In this document: positions 36,470 through 45,709 of the stretch, piece by piece
How the letters are laid out: each line of letters opens with the position of its first letter
Numbering within the stretch: the first letter of the stretch is position 1
Source of the DNA: an uncultured Desulfobacter sp.
GTDB lineage: Bacteria > Desulfobacterota > Desulfobacteria > Desulfobacterales > Desulfobacteraceae
Assembly: GCF_963664415.1 (NCBI RefSeq)
Contig: NZ_OY761440.1
Span: forward strand, 1,426,001-1,490,000
DNA length: 64,000 nt
Direction: 5' to 3'
Notes under the pieces: generated by a model
Seen by the model: only the letters and a program-made list of their open reading frames with translations
Told to the model about the DNA's origin: nothing
Databases searched by the model: none
Position numbers and translations under genes: made by a program

Positions 36470-38150
36470 GTAACTACTCACCCCCATAAAAAAATGTCAA
36501 AAAACTAAAAAAAAGCTTGACAGGTTTTTGGGAGGTATTTTTTTGAAAAATCAAATTACATCAAAATATCCTCGTGCTACATAATAATGTGGCATGCATT
36601 TGACAATCACAAAAATTTAATGAAATTTTATCCGATTCGTTGAGAAAATGGATTGTAGGGCAACTCAGGAGGTCAAAAAAAGCTGTGTTATAATACAAGT
36701 ATGGCAACGATGAACAAAACCAGTGTTCGAGAAGAAGTCGATCGTGTGAAGCAAGAGTTTGAGCAACTGAGCTTGGCAGGCAAGGTAACTCCTGAGGTAA
36801 AGGTGTTAATGAATAGCATGCTTCTCGTTGTGGAATTGATCCTGTCTGTTTTTCTCGAAAAGCAAACTCGCAAAAACAGCAAAAATTCAAGTTTGCCTTC
36901 TTCTCAAACGGACAGAGATGAAACTGCCAAACCGACTTCTACCGGCAAGGGAAAGGGCAAAAAAGTCAGTGGTGAAATCAGTAACACCCGTGTTAACGAA
37001 ACTGTCACCATTGCCAAAGCTGAAACCTGTGATGTCTGCGGCACACCTTTGGATCAAACTCCTTGCCAGGGGCTCGAACGGCGGACAAAGATAGACATCG
37101 TTTTTGAAAAAGTTGTAGAGCACATTGATGCCGAGATAAAGGAATGTCCCAACTGCAAGGCGACGGCAAAAGGGCATTTTCCCGAAGACATGCCCGGAAG
37201 TTTACAGTACGGCAATGGACTCAAAGCTTTTGCCATTCATTTGATAATCAGTCAAATGGTTGCTCTCAATCGGGTTCAGAAACAGATATCTGCCATGATC
37301 GGCACTGTTATCTCCGAGGCAACTTTGCTCAAGTTTGTATGGAGGCTTTATCAATCTCTTGAGGAATGGGAGACAAAATCCATTGAAAGTATCCTTCATG
37401 CCCCTTCCATTCATGTGGATGAGACATCATTCCGGGTGGAAGGTAAAAATCATTGGATTCATGTATATTCTTCAGGAGGAATCACGCTAAAATTACTTCA
37501 TCGAAAGCGGGGCAAGGAGGCGATTGTTGATTTGAATATCATTCCCCGCTATGGTGGGGTGATCATCCATGATTGCTGGGCATCATATTTATCATATGAT
37601 CATTGTGGACATGGACTTTGTGGTTCGCACTTATTACGGGAACTGACCTTTATTGTTGATTCCAATCAATACAAGTGGGCCATTAATATGAAAAAGTTAT
37701 TGCAGGAGACTTGTCATATTGTGTCCAAGCGAGAGGATAAATGCCTTACCGATAAAGAATATGCAAATTTGCAGAAACGCTACCGCAACATTCTTACACG
37801 TGGGGATAAAGAATTACCGGAGATTCCGCCAAAGCCAAAAGGTAAGCGTGGAAAGATAGCCAAATCAGATGCTCATAATCTTTGGGAAAGGCTGAAAAAA
37901 TATGAAACAGCGGTATTGTTGTTTGCCAGAGAATCGTATGTCCCCTTTACCAACAATCGGGCGGAGCGTGATCTCCGCATGGCAAAGGTGAAACAGAAAA
38001 TATCAGGATGTTTTAGGCGCCGGCATTATGCTCATGCCTATTGTCGAATTTCAAGCTATCTGCAAACAATGGCAAGCCAGGGTATCAACCCGCTTGTGGC
38101 TATTCAGATGGCTTTGACAGGTAAACTTACAGATATGGGTGAGTAGTTAC
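36470..38150 (+). mobile_element. IS66-family element
   Basis: A 1681-bp element. The inverted repeats begin GTAACTACTCACCC at 36470 and end with the complement at 38150. It is flanked by an 8-bp duplication, GAATTGAT, at 36462-36469 and 38151-38158, as IS66 makes. It encodes only the TnpC-type transposase, not TnpA/TnpB, so it is of the short ISBst12-like group. The first 201 bp also occur alone at 60807-61007. Confidence 0.92.
36701..38146 (+). CDS. tnpC: IS66-family transposase (TnpC)
   Basis: A 481-residue transposase. An N-terminal coiled-coil/leucine-rich region is followed by a zinc-finger (CDVCGTPLDQTP...CPNCKATAKGHF) and a DDE core with PSIHVDETSFRVEGKNHWIH (Asp), GGVIIHDCWASYLSYDHCGH (Asp) and PFTNNRAERDLRMAKVKQKI (Glu). 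A TATAAT-like box lies 8 nt before the ATG. The gene is intact and ends inside the right inverted repeat. Confidence 0.92.
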   Translation: MATMNKTSVREEVDRVKQEFEQLSLAGKVTPEVKVLMNSMLLVVELILSVFLEKQTRKNSKNSSLPSSQTDRDETAKPTSTGKGKGKKVSGEISNTRVNETVTIAKAETCDVCGTPLDQTPCQGLERRTKIDIVFEKVVEHIDAEIKECPNCKATAKGHFPEDMPGSLQYGNGLKAFAIHLIISQMVALNRVQKQISAMIGTVISEATLLKFVWRLYQSLEEWETKSIESILHAPSIHVDETSFRVEGKNHWIHVYSSGGITLKLLHRKRGKEAIVDLNIIPRYGGVIIHDCWASYLSYDHCGHGLCGSHLLRELTFIVDSNQYKWAINMKKLLQETCHIVSKREDKCLTDKEYANLQKRYRNILTRGDKELPEIPPKPKGKRGKIAKSDAHNLWERLKKYETAVLLFARESYVPFTNNRAERDLRMAKVKQKISGCFRRRHYAHAYCRISSYLQTMASQGINPLVAIQMALTGKLTDMGE

Positions 38151-38918
38151 GAATTGATTATCATTACTTCGGCCCAGAGCACCATGCAGAAGACTTCCGT
38201 TGGATTGAATGAATTGATTCTTTTTAAACCCGGGCAACATTGAACACTTTGAAGATGGTATTGAGAATGTGTCAGGAGAGCCGGTATCAATCATACAAGG
38301 AAAAGAAACACCGTCAACTTTACACTCAGCAATGGGGGCAAACCCAAACTTCATATCTTTTTCAAATGGGATCGTGGCGGTATCTTCCGGCAGCGCTGCG
38401 GGTGCTGTATTGGAAATCAATAAAGAAGGTTTCCGGTAATCAATCGTGATATTGAAATACTGAAAATAATTGGAACCCAAGATACCATCTATTTGACTGT
38501 CAAATTTATCAAGATTCATTACAACTGCGGCCAAATTGCTTACCTCAAGGCCCTTAATCCCCAATTTTGGAAGAGAGATCATCTTTGCATCTTTGACGTT
38601 GCCGGCGAGGCCTTTAAATTTGATTTTAGTCTGATCTGTAAACCGGGAGCTTTGAGCAGTTCTTTCCGTTAAAACGGTAATAGCGCCTGTATCAACAACA
38701 AACTTAAACGGTTTGGCAATATCATTGATATATACATCAACGATCAGCATATGACCCTTCATTGAGACAGGCACATCTTTTTTAAATGAAATATTGGGCT
38801 CCTGAAGCGCCTTTGAACCTTTCATCATCGAGACAGCTTTCACGGCACTGCAACCCATGAAAAATTGAGGTGCAATAATGAGTAATAGGATGGAGAGAAG
38901 TATTTTAATATTTTTCAT
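38151..38918 (-). pseudogene. Retropepsin-like aspartyl protease, 5' part (split by IS66)
   Basis: The N-terminal 256 codons. The lipoprotein-type signal is MKNIKILLSILLLIIAPQFF then MGCSA (lipobox). Lobe one has the catalytic KFVVDTGAITVLTERT, and lobe two has FPCMIDTGSPDTFSIPSS. Two DTG motifs in one chain are typical of pepsin-like or gag-asp_proteas families. The rest, with a PDZ domain, is at 36000-36469. The intact protein would be a membrane-anchored periplasmic protease of about 410 residues. The current product lacks part of lobe two and the PDZ domain. Confidence 0.87.
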
Positions 38919-38961
38919 ATCACCCCCTTGATTAAATTTTAAGTAACCAATGAGACTATAG

Positions 38962-40498
38962 CCCTACAACGTTATTTAACAAAAGCCCCCAGTCATAATA
39001 ATTTTACGTTTTCGATGTGATAGATAGGATTTGTGATTTCGATTTTGAATCCATAGAGCTTGGTCAATCAAAGTATCCAAATCATTCTCCCTTATCGGTA
39101 AAAGGGCTTGAAACAAGAATCTCAGCAGGGCCAGCGTAATAGATGGAGCTTTTTTTCCCCAGCCTGATTTTCAGGTGCCAGAGGAAAAAATGTCCAAGCA
39201 TGCATGTTATTATATGGTGATGCCAGCCTGGAAATTTTCTAACCTCATATTGATCCATGCCCAGTTCTGATTTTGTTTCCTCAAAACATTGCTCGATTGC
39301 CCAGCGCATACCACTCAGCCAAACAAATAGCGGCAGCCGGACGCTGCTTGAAGCATTGCTGATATAGTAGCTGTATTCAGGATTTTTACCGATGGACCTG
39401 CGTATGACCACCCATACTTCTCGTTGGGGGAGCCCTTCGCCTGAAAGTGTCACTCGCCGGCGAGTGAATTCATAAACAATTGGTCCTTTGGTCCCCTCAG
39501 ATACTTTTCGTCGGTACCAGAAATAGGAATTCGTATTTTTAGCAAGAGCAGACAAAGATATGGGCTTTTTTTCAGTGTCAAAAAGAACGGTTTTTGTGTG
39601 TTGTTCGCCTTTATATTTATATTTTTTTTCTATAGTAACAGGGGATTTCAGCCAGCATAGTGTCTTGCCGGGGACTGATACAAAATAGGTAGTGCCAACC
39701 AATTTGTTTGCAGCTTCTATGAATTCTGGACTGACGCCGTAAAGAGAATCTGCCAAAATGTATTTGAACGGAAGAGTACCTTCATCGGCTAAGTTTTTTA
39801 ACATTTCCACTGCTAATTGAGGCTTAGTCTTAAATATAGTTTCCGCAGGTAGCTTACATTTTTTTCTACGAGATTCAAAGTCATCGCCAAACCATTTTTC
39901 CGGAATGAAAAGGCGTTTATCAACCAAGGAATATCCTGCTTCAGAGGCGTAAGCGGCAAACACCCCAACTTGGCAGTTATCAACCTTACCAAGATTACCG
40001 CAATATTGTTTTGAAACGCCTATAGATTCGTTTCCTTTTTTTGCAAATCCGGATTCATCAAAGATCAGAGCGCCATCTGGACTTTGGAGATCAGATGCAA
40101 CAAGATTACGATATTTAACCATTATTTTATCATCCTCCCATGGCGCATCGCTCACAAACCGCTGCATAGCTCGTACATTGCCGCCTTTGACATTCAGAGC
40201 AATTGGCTCAATGGATTTTCTTTCAAGCTCGCTGAATTGTCCACTCATGTAATTCAAAAAATGCTCTCTTGATTCGCTTCTTTTGAAATAGTCGTGAAAC
40301 TCAGAATGGAAGCAGCTAAGCTCATGATTGAACTTTTCAATATCTTGGGCGTTAAGGTCAAATTTTGGAATCGGGTACAAATAGTCGTTTTGGCGAATAT
40401 TGGGCAACATCATCTGCCTCCTTTTGGATTTTTCTCCAAAACATGACAGATATATTGAATAAATTCAAGTTATTTATAACATAAGTAACGTTGTAGGG
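38962..40498 (-). mobile_element. IS701-family element
   Basis: A 1537-bp element with inverted repeats CCCTACAACGTTATTTA at 38962 and, from the right, CCCTACAACGTTACTTA. It is flanked by the 4-bp duplication ATAG (38958-38961 and 40499-40502). One transposase gene on the minus strand fills it. Confidence 0.88.
39082..40413 (-). CDS. IS701-family transposase
   Basis: A 443-residue transposase of the IS4 superfamily. Typical segments are VRAMQRFVSDAPWEDDKIMV, ALIFDESGFAKKGNESIGVS (first Asp), FKYILADSLYGVSPEFIEAA (second Asp) and MRWAIEQCFEETKSELGMDQ (the YREK-like Glu region). The frame is intact. AGGAGGCAG lies just upstream of the ATG. Confidence 0.9.
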   Translation of the reverse strand: MMLPNIRQNDYLYPIPKFDLNAQDIEKFNHELSCFHSEFHDYFKRSESREHFLNYMSGQFSELERKSIEPIALNVKGGNVRAMQRFVSDAPWEDDKIMVKYRNLVASDLQSPDGALIFDESGFAKKGNESIGVSKQYCGNLGKVDNCQVGVFAAYASEAGYSLVDKRLFIPEKWFGDDFESRRKKCKLPAETIFKTKPQLAVEMLKNLADEGTLPFKYILADSLYGVSPEFIEAANKLVGTTYFVSVPGKTLCWLKSPVTIEKKYKYKGEQHTKTVLFDTEKKPISLSALAKNTNSYFWYRRKVSEGTKGPIVYEFTRRRVTLSGEGLPQREVWVVIRRSIGKNPEYSYYISNASSSVRLPLFVWLSGMRWAIEQCFEETKSELGMDQYEVRKFPGWHHHIITCMLGHFFLWHLKIRLGKKSSIYYAGPAEILVSSPFTDKGE

Positions 40499-40510
40499 AT
40501 AGAAGCAGCA

Positions 40511-40565
40511 AAGTTTATATGAAAGTACCGATAAGTTACTACGCTTCTATCATATTTTGTTGTGG
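40511..40565 (+). repeat. Dispersed intergenic repeat, copy 2
   Basis: AAGTTTATATGAAAGTACCG and following bases to TTTGTTGTGG correspond to 35431-35486. It sits between the IS701 right end and the second XRE/DUF2975 pair. Confidence 0.5.
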
Positions 40566-40585
40566 CTATGCCTGGCCGTGTAACG

Positions 40586-40795
40586 TTACGAATCTTCAGA
40601 ATATTCCAGAATGTCACCCGGCTGACAGTCCAAATGACGGCATATTGCGTCAAGGGTAGAGAATCTGACGGCTTTGGCTTTACCTGTTTTCAGAATAGAC
40701 AGATTTTGCGCTGTAATGCCTATCTTCTCGGCCAGGGTATTGGAGTTGATTTTACGCCGGGCCATCATAACATCCAAATTTATACGAATAGTCAA
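40586..40795 (-). CDS. XRE-family HTH regulator, copy 2
   Basis: 69 residues, almost identical to the regulator at 33368: MTIRINLDVMMARRKINSNT, LAEKIGITAQNLSILKTGKA, ending GDILEYSEDS. It differs at a few residues (KAVRF for KAIRF). The start is TTG, preceded by AGGGGG. Together with the DUF2975 copy 13 bp upstream it forms a duplicated pair. Confidence 0.8.
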   Translation of the reverse strand: MTIRINLDVMMARRKINSNTLAEKIGITAQNLSILKTGKAKAVRFSTLDAICRHLDCQPGDILEYSEDS

Positions 40796-40807
40796 ATCAA
40801 TTGCCCC

Positions 40808-41368
40808 CTATACCGTAAGACTTTGTTCTTGCTGTAACCGGCACCCCTCCTGCATCACCCTGGCGATGGTCATCAGAACATATCCCAGGATAAACAACGT
40901 GATATCCTTATCGGTTACGCCAAAGGTAATCATATGCTTCCCCGGGGGATGATGAAGGGTTAAGACGACGCTTAAGAGACTATTGGTGATGATACCTGTA
41001 ACGCCAAGGACAAGAATCATTCCGGACAGACGCTTGAGGCAGGCGACGTTTTCAGATTGAAAAATTTTTCCGCACTGATACAGCCGGAATAGTTGAATCA
41101 GCGTTGTAATGCCGTAAATCGTTATGCCGGCCGGGATCATGGTGACGGCCAGACCGGCCAGCCGAATGGGAAGCGGCAATGGAAGCTGGACAAAATCCGG
41201 CAAGATCTCCTGAGTTATCCAGGGCAGCTTGTTTAGGAACAGCCAAATCAAACAAGTGGCCAGGGGAATCACCCCACGCCAGATATGAAGAGTCCATATA
41301 ATTCTCCGGCTGGATTTCCGGATTAAGTCCATATTCTTATTTGCGTCGGTAGTGTGACTGATTTCCAT
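40808..41368 (-). CDS. DUF2975 membrane protein, copy 2
   Basis: 186 residues, close paralogue of 33592 with the same four membrane helices (WTLHIWRGVIPLATCLIWLF; AVTMIPAGITIYGITTLIQL; MILVLGVTGIITNSLLSVVL; LFILGYVLMTIARVMQEGCR). Its AAGGAGAC ribosome site is kept, but a 1432-bp IS is inserted 20 bp upstream of the ATG. That separates the gene from the leader it shares with copy 1 (now at about 42830-42965). Expression must come from the IS or is lost. Confidence 0.78.
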   Translation of the reverse strand: MEISHTTDANKNMDLIRKSSRRIIWTLHIWRGVIPLATCLIWLFLNKLPWITQEILPDFVQLPLPLPIRLAGLAVTMIPAGITIYGITTLIQLFRLYQCGKIFQSENVACLKRLSGMILVLGVTGIITNSLLSVVLTLHHPPGKHMITFGVTDKDITLFILGYVLMTIARVMQEGCRLQQEQSLTV

Positions 41369-41392
41369 GGTTGTTGTCTCCTTTTTTTCTGA

Positions 41393-42652
41393 TTATATCG
41401 GATTTTGGGGAGGGCTTCGATACCCCCCAAAAGAAGCCGAAATGTAAAGGTTGTGCAACCAGTTGTCGTGATATTTAAAATGATTCAGCCTTTCAGCTGG
41501 GCTTTTGAAGCCGTTATGCCTTTTGACTGTCTCTGGGTTGTAAGGAGCAAAATTATGAATAAGTGCCCATCCTCGAATACTCAGTTGCGCTGCATCCATT
41601 GATCCATGAAAATACTGAGTGCTGAACAGGTGACGATCCATTCTTTGCATCAATCTGTCAATCATATTACTCGTTCTGTGTGCCTTGGGATGGTCATAGG
41701 CATTTCTGTATGAAACAATATTTTCCCGTAATTTTTTTATGGGGTCTGATATAACATTCGGGGTATCTTGCTTTTTGCACCATTCGATCAACCTTCTGAT
41801 TCGCTGTGAAAATGATATTTTGCTTTCAGCCCGATAACAATCCCATAGCTTTGATGCTGTTTCATCAAAAATGTCTCTGTGTTTTTTCTTCGCCCGATCA
41901 CGAATTTTTATGAATACATGCAGAAAACAACAAACGATGGCTACCGATGGAAAAAGGCTTTTCCATGCCTGCCGGGTAGCTTTCCATCCATCCATATTGA
42001 CAGTCTCCGGCGAATATTCAGGCTGTAGGCATTGGGCCTCATCCCGATAAAATTGATATGCTTCGGTCAAGGCTTGCTTTCCAGCATTTTGAGCAACAGA
42101 AACTCCAAGAATACAGCCATTTCCAACAGTTGTTGCCACATACGTTTTTTCTCCCAGAATCCGGGTGTGCTTCTCATCCGCCGCAAGATGTTGGGGAATG
42201 TCGCCTGATTGCCGGACGGTTGTTCCAACAATACTATTGCGACCAAGTGACTGTTCAATCCGGTACCAATACATTGGATTTTTACCGAAAATGTGGCTCA
42301 GTGCCCAGAAGGGCACATTGAATTTTCGCATGAAAAGGGCTTTTTCAACCTCGTCAACCAAACCAGTAAGATAGGGCGTCACAAAGGAAGGGCGCACTGT
42401 ATAAGCAATGCCGGCCATCTCGATTCGCCTAATAGGAATCGACATTTTTTTTGAGTGATAGATATCTTTCATTAGATATCCTTCTTGGAAAATATCAGCT
42501 GGAAATAGTTCCGGGAAAAGCTTAATTTTTTCATCGAGACAGTTCCGAAATTTATCAGGATTTTGAACAATGTCGTTATAAGCATCTTGAGAAAAGGGCA
42601 CACATATGGTTCTATGGTTTCGGGTTGTGGATTTTGTATCTGTTTCCCACAT
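41393..42652 (-). CDS. Transposase of the 1432-bp IS, copy A
   Basis: A 419-residue transposase identical in sequence to that at 55044. Candidate catalytic segments are IPQHLAADEKHTRILGEKTY (first Asp/Glu region), PETVNMDGWKATRQAWKSLF (second Asp) and a C-terminal HNFAPYNPETVKRHNGFKSP. I do not recognise the IS family with confidence. The ATG lies inside the right arm of a 16-bp hairpin that also covers part of the ribosome site. Confidence 0.8.
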   Translation of the reverse strand: MWETDTKSTTRNHRTICVPFSQDAYNDIVQNPDKFRNCLDEKIKLFPELFPADIFQEGYLMKDIYHSKKMSIPIRRIEMAGIAYTVRPSFVTPYLTGLVDEVEKALFMRKFNVPFWALSHIFGKNPMYWYRIEQSLGRNSIVGTTVRQSGDIPQHLAADEKHTRILGEKTYVATTVGNGCILGVSVAQNAGKQALTEAYQFYRDEAQCLQPEYSPETVNMDGWKATRQAWKSLFPSVAIVCCFLHVFIKIRDRAKKKHRDIFDETASKLWDCYRAESKISFSQRIRRLIEWCKKQDTPNVISDPIKKLRENIVSYRNAYDHPKAHRTSNMIDRLMQRMDRHLFSTQYFHGSMDAAQLSIRGWALIHNFAPYNPETVKRHNGFKSPAERLNHFKYHDNWLHNLYISASFGGYRSPPQNPI

Positions 42653-42695
42653 ATAGTTAGAGACCTCCTTGGCGGGTTTGGTCTCTAACTATATG
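42650..42695 (-). promoter_or_regulatory. Start-codon hairpin of the IS transposase, copy A
   Basis: This is the mirror of 55001-55046: a perfect 16-bp inverted repeat (CATATAGTTAGAGACC / GGTCTCTAACTATATG) whose right arm contains the transposase ATG and the last bases of AAGGAGG. In mRNA reading in from outside it would hide the start. Confidence 0.75.
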
Positions 42696-42829
42696 AAATT
42701 ATTAGCAAAAAGTCTAGCCGAAATCTCTTTTAATTTCAATAGGTTACAAATAAAGTTTTTTCATCCTCCCAATGATTAGATCTTTTTTGGTCGCTGTTCC
42801 CCTAAATCCGTTATAATCAGCTTTTTTTT

Positions 42830-43153
42830 ACATTTGATTCGCGATTGTTCCTTTCTACTATCTTAAAAACCGAAAAGCAATAAAATTTTATCGATAAACA
42901 ATAAAATTTTATTGCAGATCATTAAATAACATAAAAGTCGAAACGAATCTTTAGTTTAAGAAGTACACAGGTTGAATGGTGCGGGCAGGAAAGAATACAG
43001 TGTTGTTAACGCTTTGTTTAAATGTGAATAAAAGATAAAGTTGACCATCCATGTGCATATTTTGGTATCATCTGTGACAGACGGACATGATGACGTGCAA
43101 AAAGGTACCGGAAAAATAAAACAAGCATATAAAGAGGAGCGGATAGTTTAAAT
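42830..43153. other. Leader of DUF2975 copy 2, then intergenic space
   Basis: Bases 42830-42965 correspond to the leader of copy 1 (34155-34285), with repeated ATAAACAATAAAA-type AT-rich motifs. They are now cut off from their gene by the IS. From 42966 to the GNAT start no gene is visible. AGAGGAG at about 43132 may serve the GNAT gene. Confidence 0.5.
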
Positions 43154-43711
43154 ATGTTTTTCAGATATCTTGATAATGACATCAAACTTGGTTTGACCAT
43201 ACCCCAGTATGCCGATGAACTGTTTGAACTGACGGACAAAAACAGGGACTTTCTGAAACAATGGCTGCCATGGCTTGATTCAATTACAACGCCCCTGGAT
43301 ACCAAAAAATTCATAGACGCCCAGTTGTTAAATTTTCAGCAGGGCAAGGCATTGCACATGACACTCTTCTGCAAAGACAGGATTGCCGGTGTATTGGGTT
43401 ATAATCAGATCGACACGGTTAACGGTATCGGTCAACTCGGATATTGGCTGGCCCGGGAATATAACGGCCGGGGGATGATGCGCAAAAGTGTCGGGGAGGC
43501 CGTTAAAATCGGATTTACATACTATGCCTTTAATCGCATCGAAATCCGCTGTGCGGTAGACAATTATAAAAGCCGCGCCATTCCGGAAAGCCTTGGCTTT
43601 CAAAAAGAGGGAATTATCCGCAATGCTGAAAAAGTATATGATAAGAACCTGGATCATGTGGTTTACGGATTACTGAAAGAGGAACAGTGCGATGAAACAA
43701 AACATTTATGA
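43154..43711 (+). CDS. GNAT acetyltransferase, RimL-like
   Basis: A 185-residue GNAT protein of the RimJ/RimL (ribosomal-protein serine acetyltransferase) type. WLPWLDSITTPLDTKKFIDA lies near the N-terminus and IGQLGYWLAREYNGRGMMRK is the acetyl-CoA binding loop (QxxGxG/A-like). NRIEIRCAVDNYKSRAIPES then LGFQKEGIIRNAEKVYDKN complete the fold. Possible substrates are N-terminal amines of proteins or small molecules. It is followed by methyltransferase sequences on the same strand. Confidence 0.87.
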   Translation: MFFRYLDNDIKLGLTIPQYADELFELTDKNRDFLKQWLPWLDSITTPLDTKKFIDAQLLNFQQGKALHMTLFCKDRIAGVLGYNQIDTVNGIGQLGYWLAREYNGRGMMRKSVGEAVKIGFTYYAFNRIEIRCAVDNYKSRAIPESLGFQKEGIIRNAEKVYDKNLDHVVYGLLKEEQCDETKHL

Positions 43712-43817
43712 CAATCCGGAGTTTTATGAGCATTTGAGACGTCCGCCGATTCTTGTATTGGCCGGGGTAAAAAGGCAGGAAGATAAAAATAAAAGGAAAA
43801 ATTATGTCAAGTGTTAA
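43692..43817 (+). pseudogene. Truncated methyltransferase start
   Basis: A 41-codon frame begins MKQNIYDNPEFYEHLRRPPI, a start typical of SAM methyltransferases (MKQNIYDNPEFF...), and ends YVKC without any SAM-binding motif. It overlaps the GNAT end by 20 nt and the next methyltransferase start by 14 nt. It is probably the stub of a lost gene, although it could still act as a coupling leader peptide. Confidence 0.5.
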
Positions 43818-44529
43818 GAAACATTACGGGCAATTGCTTTCAGATATTTATTCATGGATGTCCGGCGGATTTGAAACGGGTATCCGGCGCAACACCGAAT
43901 TTTTCAATAAACACGGGCTGTCCCCGAAAGGTTCCGGTGTGGCTGTTGACCTTGGTGCCGGATGCGGATTCCAGTCTATTCCCCTGGCAAAGGCAGGTTA
44001 TTCGGTTACGGCAATTGACCTGGACCCAAAGCTGATACATGAACTGAAAGAGCAATCAAAAGATCTCGGGATTACCACGGTGCAAGGTGATTTGCTTGAT
44101 TTTGACCAAACAATTAACAGCGGTGCTGAATTAATTGTCTGCATGACAGATACAATACTTCATCTGGAATCAAAGAAAAAAGTGACCTCGCTGTTCAGTA
44201 AGATTTTCTCCGCATTGGAGCCCGGTGGGAAATTTATACTGACATTCCGGGATCTGACTTATGAATTAGCCGATACGGATAGGTTTTTGCCGGTTAAAAA
44301 TGATGAAAACATAATTTTAACCTGCTTCCTTGAATATGAGCCTGACACTGTAAAGGTGCATGACCTTGTCTATAAAAAAATAGACGGCGAATGGACTTTC
44401 TATAAAAGCTTTTACCGGAAACTGCGCCTGTCTCAAAAATGGATCATTGAACAACTATCGCAAAGCGGGTTCAAAAAAACAGAGGAATCTGTTGAAAACG
44501 GGTGCATCACCATTATCTGCTCAAAGTGA
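43804..44529 (+). CDS. Class I SAM-dependent methyltransferase
   Basis: 241 residues. Motif I is GVAVDLGAGCGFQSIPLAKA, the acidic loop YSVTAIDLDPKLIHELKEQS and the post-II region TTVQGDLLDF. LEPGGKFILTFRDLTYELAD follows, as in Methyltransf_11/25 enzymes. The ATG at 43804 has AAAAGGAAAA upstream. It lies behind the GNAT gene and probably shares its transcript; the substrate is unknown. Confidence 0.83.
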   Translation: MSSVKKHYGQLLSDIYSWMSGGFETGIRRNTEFFNKHGLSPKGSGVAVDLGAGCGFQSIPLAKAGYSVTAIDLDPKLIHELKEQSKDLGITTVQGDLLDFDQTINSGAELIVCMTDTILHLESKKKVTSLFSKIFSALEPGGKFILTFRDLTYELADTDRFLPVKNDENIILTCFLEYEPDTVKVHDLVYKKIDGEWTFYKSFYRKLRLSQKWIIEQLSQSGFKKTEESVENGCITIICSK

Positions 44530-44585
44530 TCCGGCTTTTTCCATGGTCTATCTTCAACGCCGGAATTGAACGGTCCAAAAACTAT

Positions 44586-45707
44586 TTACACCGACCGACG
44601 CCTGAACAGGTAGGCTGCTAGGGGAAGGGTAACTCCCGCCATGATCAGCAGCGGCCAGATCTGGGGCCAGATAATGGCAAGATCGGCCCCCTCAAGAAAG
44701 ATCCTGCGAAGGGCTGTGATGATGTGGCGTACCGGATTGAGCATGTCTGCCTGCTGAAGCCACATGGGCATGTTTTCAACGGGGGTGGCAAGCCCTGATA
44801 AGGTGATTGCGGGCATCAAAAACAAAAACGCGCCCAACAGTCCCTGCTGCATGGTGGTGGACAGGGACGACACCAGCAGCCCGACACCCACAATCGTAAT
44901 AATAAAGCACAACAGGGAAACTATCAGGGCGCTGACCGTCCCCCGGAAGGGAATGTGAAACCAGAGTACCGCCCCGCCGGCAAAAATAAGGGCGTCCAGC
45001 ATACCAAAGAGAATGCCGGGTATGGATTTGCCCACCAGGATCTCCACGGGACTGAACGGAGCCACCAAAAGCTGGTCAAAGGTGCCGAATTCCCGCTCCC
45101 GGGCAACGGAAAGGCTGGTGAGAATCATCACCACCACGGTGCAGATCACCCCGCCAAGGGCTGAGACCATGAACCACCGGCTGCTCAGATTTTCGTTGAA
45201 CCATGCCCGTTCCACCAGGGCCAGGCCGGGCCCGTTCACCTGGACGAGACCTTGTTCTAAAAGGGTTTTATTAAAATTTTCCACTATGGTGCCCAGATAT
45301 CCAATGGCAATCATGGCCACATTGGGACTTGTTCCGTCGGCAATAACCTGAATATCAACAGGACGACCGGACCTCAGATTTTCCTCAAACTGCGATCCGA
45401 TATGGATCACCAACCGGGCTTTTTTATTATCAATGGTCTCTTTCACCTGTCCGTCATCTTCAAGATATCCTGTTAGCCTGAATCGTCCGGAACCTTCAAC
45501 ATCTGCCAGAAAAACCCTCGAGAGGACAGATCTGCTTTCGTCAAAGACTGCATACCGGATATTTTCCAGGTCAAAGGTAGCGCCATAGCTGAAGACAAAA
45601 AATTGGATAATGGGCGGCCCAATTACCACAAATCGGCTTTTAGGGTCCTTCATGATGGTGAGAAGTTCCTTTAATATCAGGGCGGTAAGGCGTCTTAAAG
45701 TCTGCAT
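44586..45707 (-). CDS. ybhR: ABC-2 type permease, YbhR-like
   Basis: A 373-residue ABC-2 membrane subunit. An N-terminal transmembrane helix is followed by a large periplasmic domain (to about 170), then five helices with SVAREREFGTFDQLLVAPFS, the conserved ABC-2 coupling segment. It ends LLIMAGVTLPLAAYLFRRRS. It starts 3 bp after the other permease. Order and sizes match the E. coli ybhGFSR exporter, so it probably pairs with the 45710 product to export drugs or other amphiphiles. Confidence 0.87.
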   Translation of the reverse strand: MQTLRRLTALILKELLTIMKDPKSRFVVIGPPIIQFFVFSYGATFDLENIRYAVFDESRSVLSRVFLADVEGSGRFRLTGYLEDDGQVKETIDNKKARLVIHIGSQFEENLRSGRPVDIQVIADGTSPNVAMIAIGYLGTIVENFNKTLLEQGLVQVNGPGLALVERAWFNENLSSRWFMVSALGGVICTVVVMILTSLSVAREREFGTFDQLLVAPFSPVEILVGKSIPGILFGMLDALIFAGGAVLWFHIPFRGTVSALIVSLLCFIITIVGVGLLVSSLSTTMQQGLLGAFLFLMPAITLSGLATPVENMPMWLQQADMLNPVRHIITALRRIFLEGADLAIIWPQIWPLLIMAGVTLPLAAYLFRRRSV

Positions 45708-45709
45708 AT

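Larger units (their letters stand above)
41389..42820 (-). mobile_element. 1432-bp IS, copy A
   Basis: The ends are CTGATTATATCGGATTTTGG (41389) and, from the other side, CTGATTATAACGGATTTAGG, imperfect inverted repeats of about 22 bp. The target duplication is CTTTTTTT (41381-41388 and 42821-42828). It has the same length and encodes the same 419-residue protein as the inverted copy at 54876-56307. The family is not firmly assigned; it is a DDE-type element with 8-bp duplications. Confidence 0.9.

Noticed and set aside
44955..45351. Plus-strand open frames inside the ABC permease genes
   Set aside because: Shadows of the long minus-strand coding regions.
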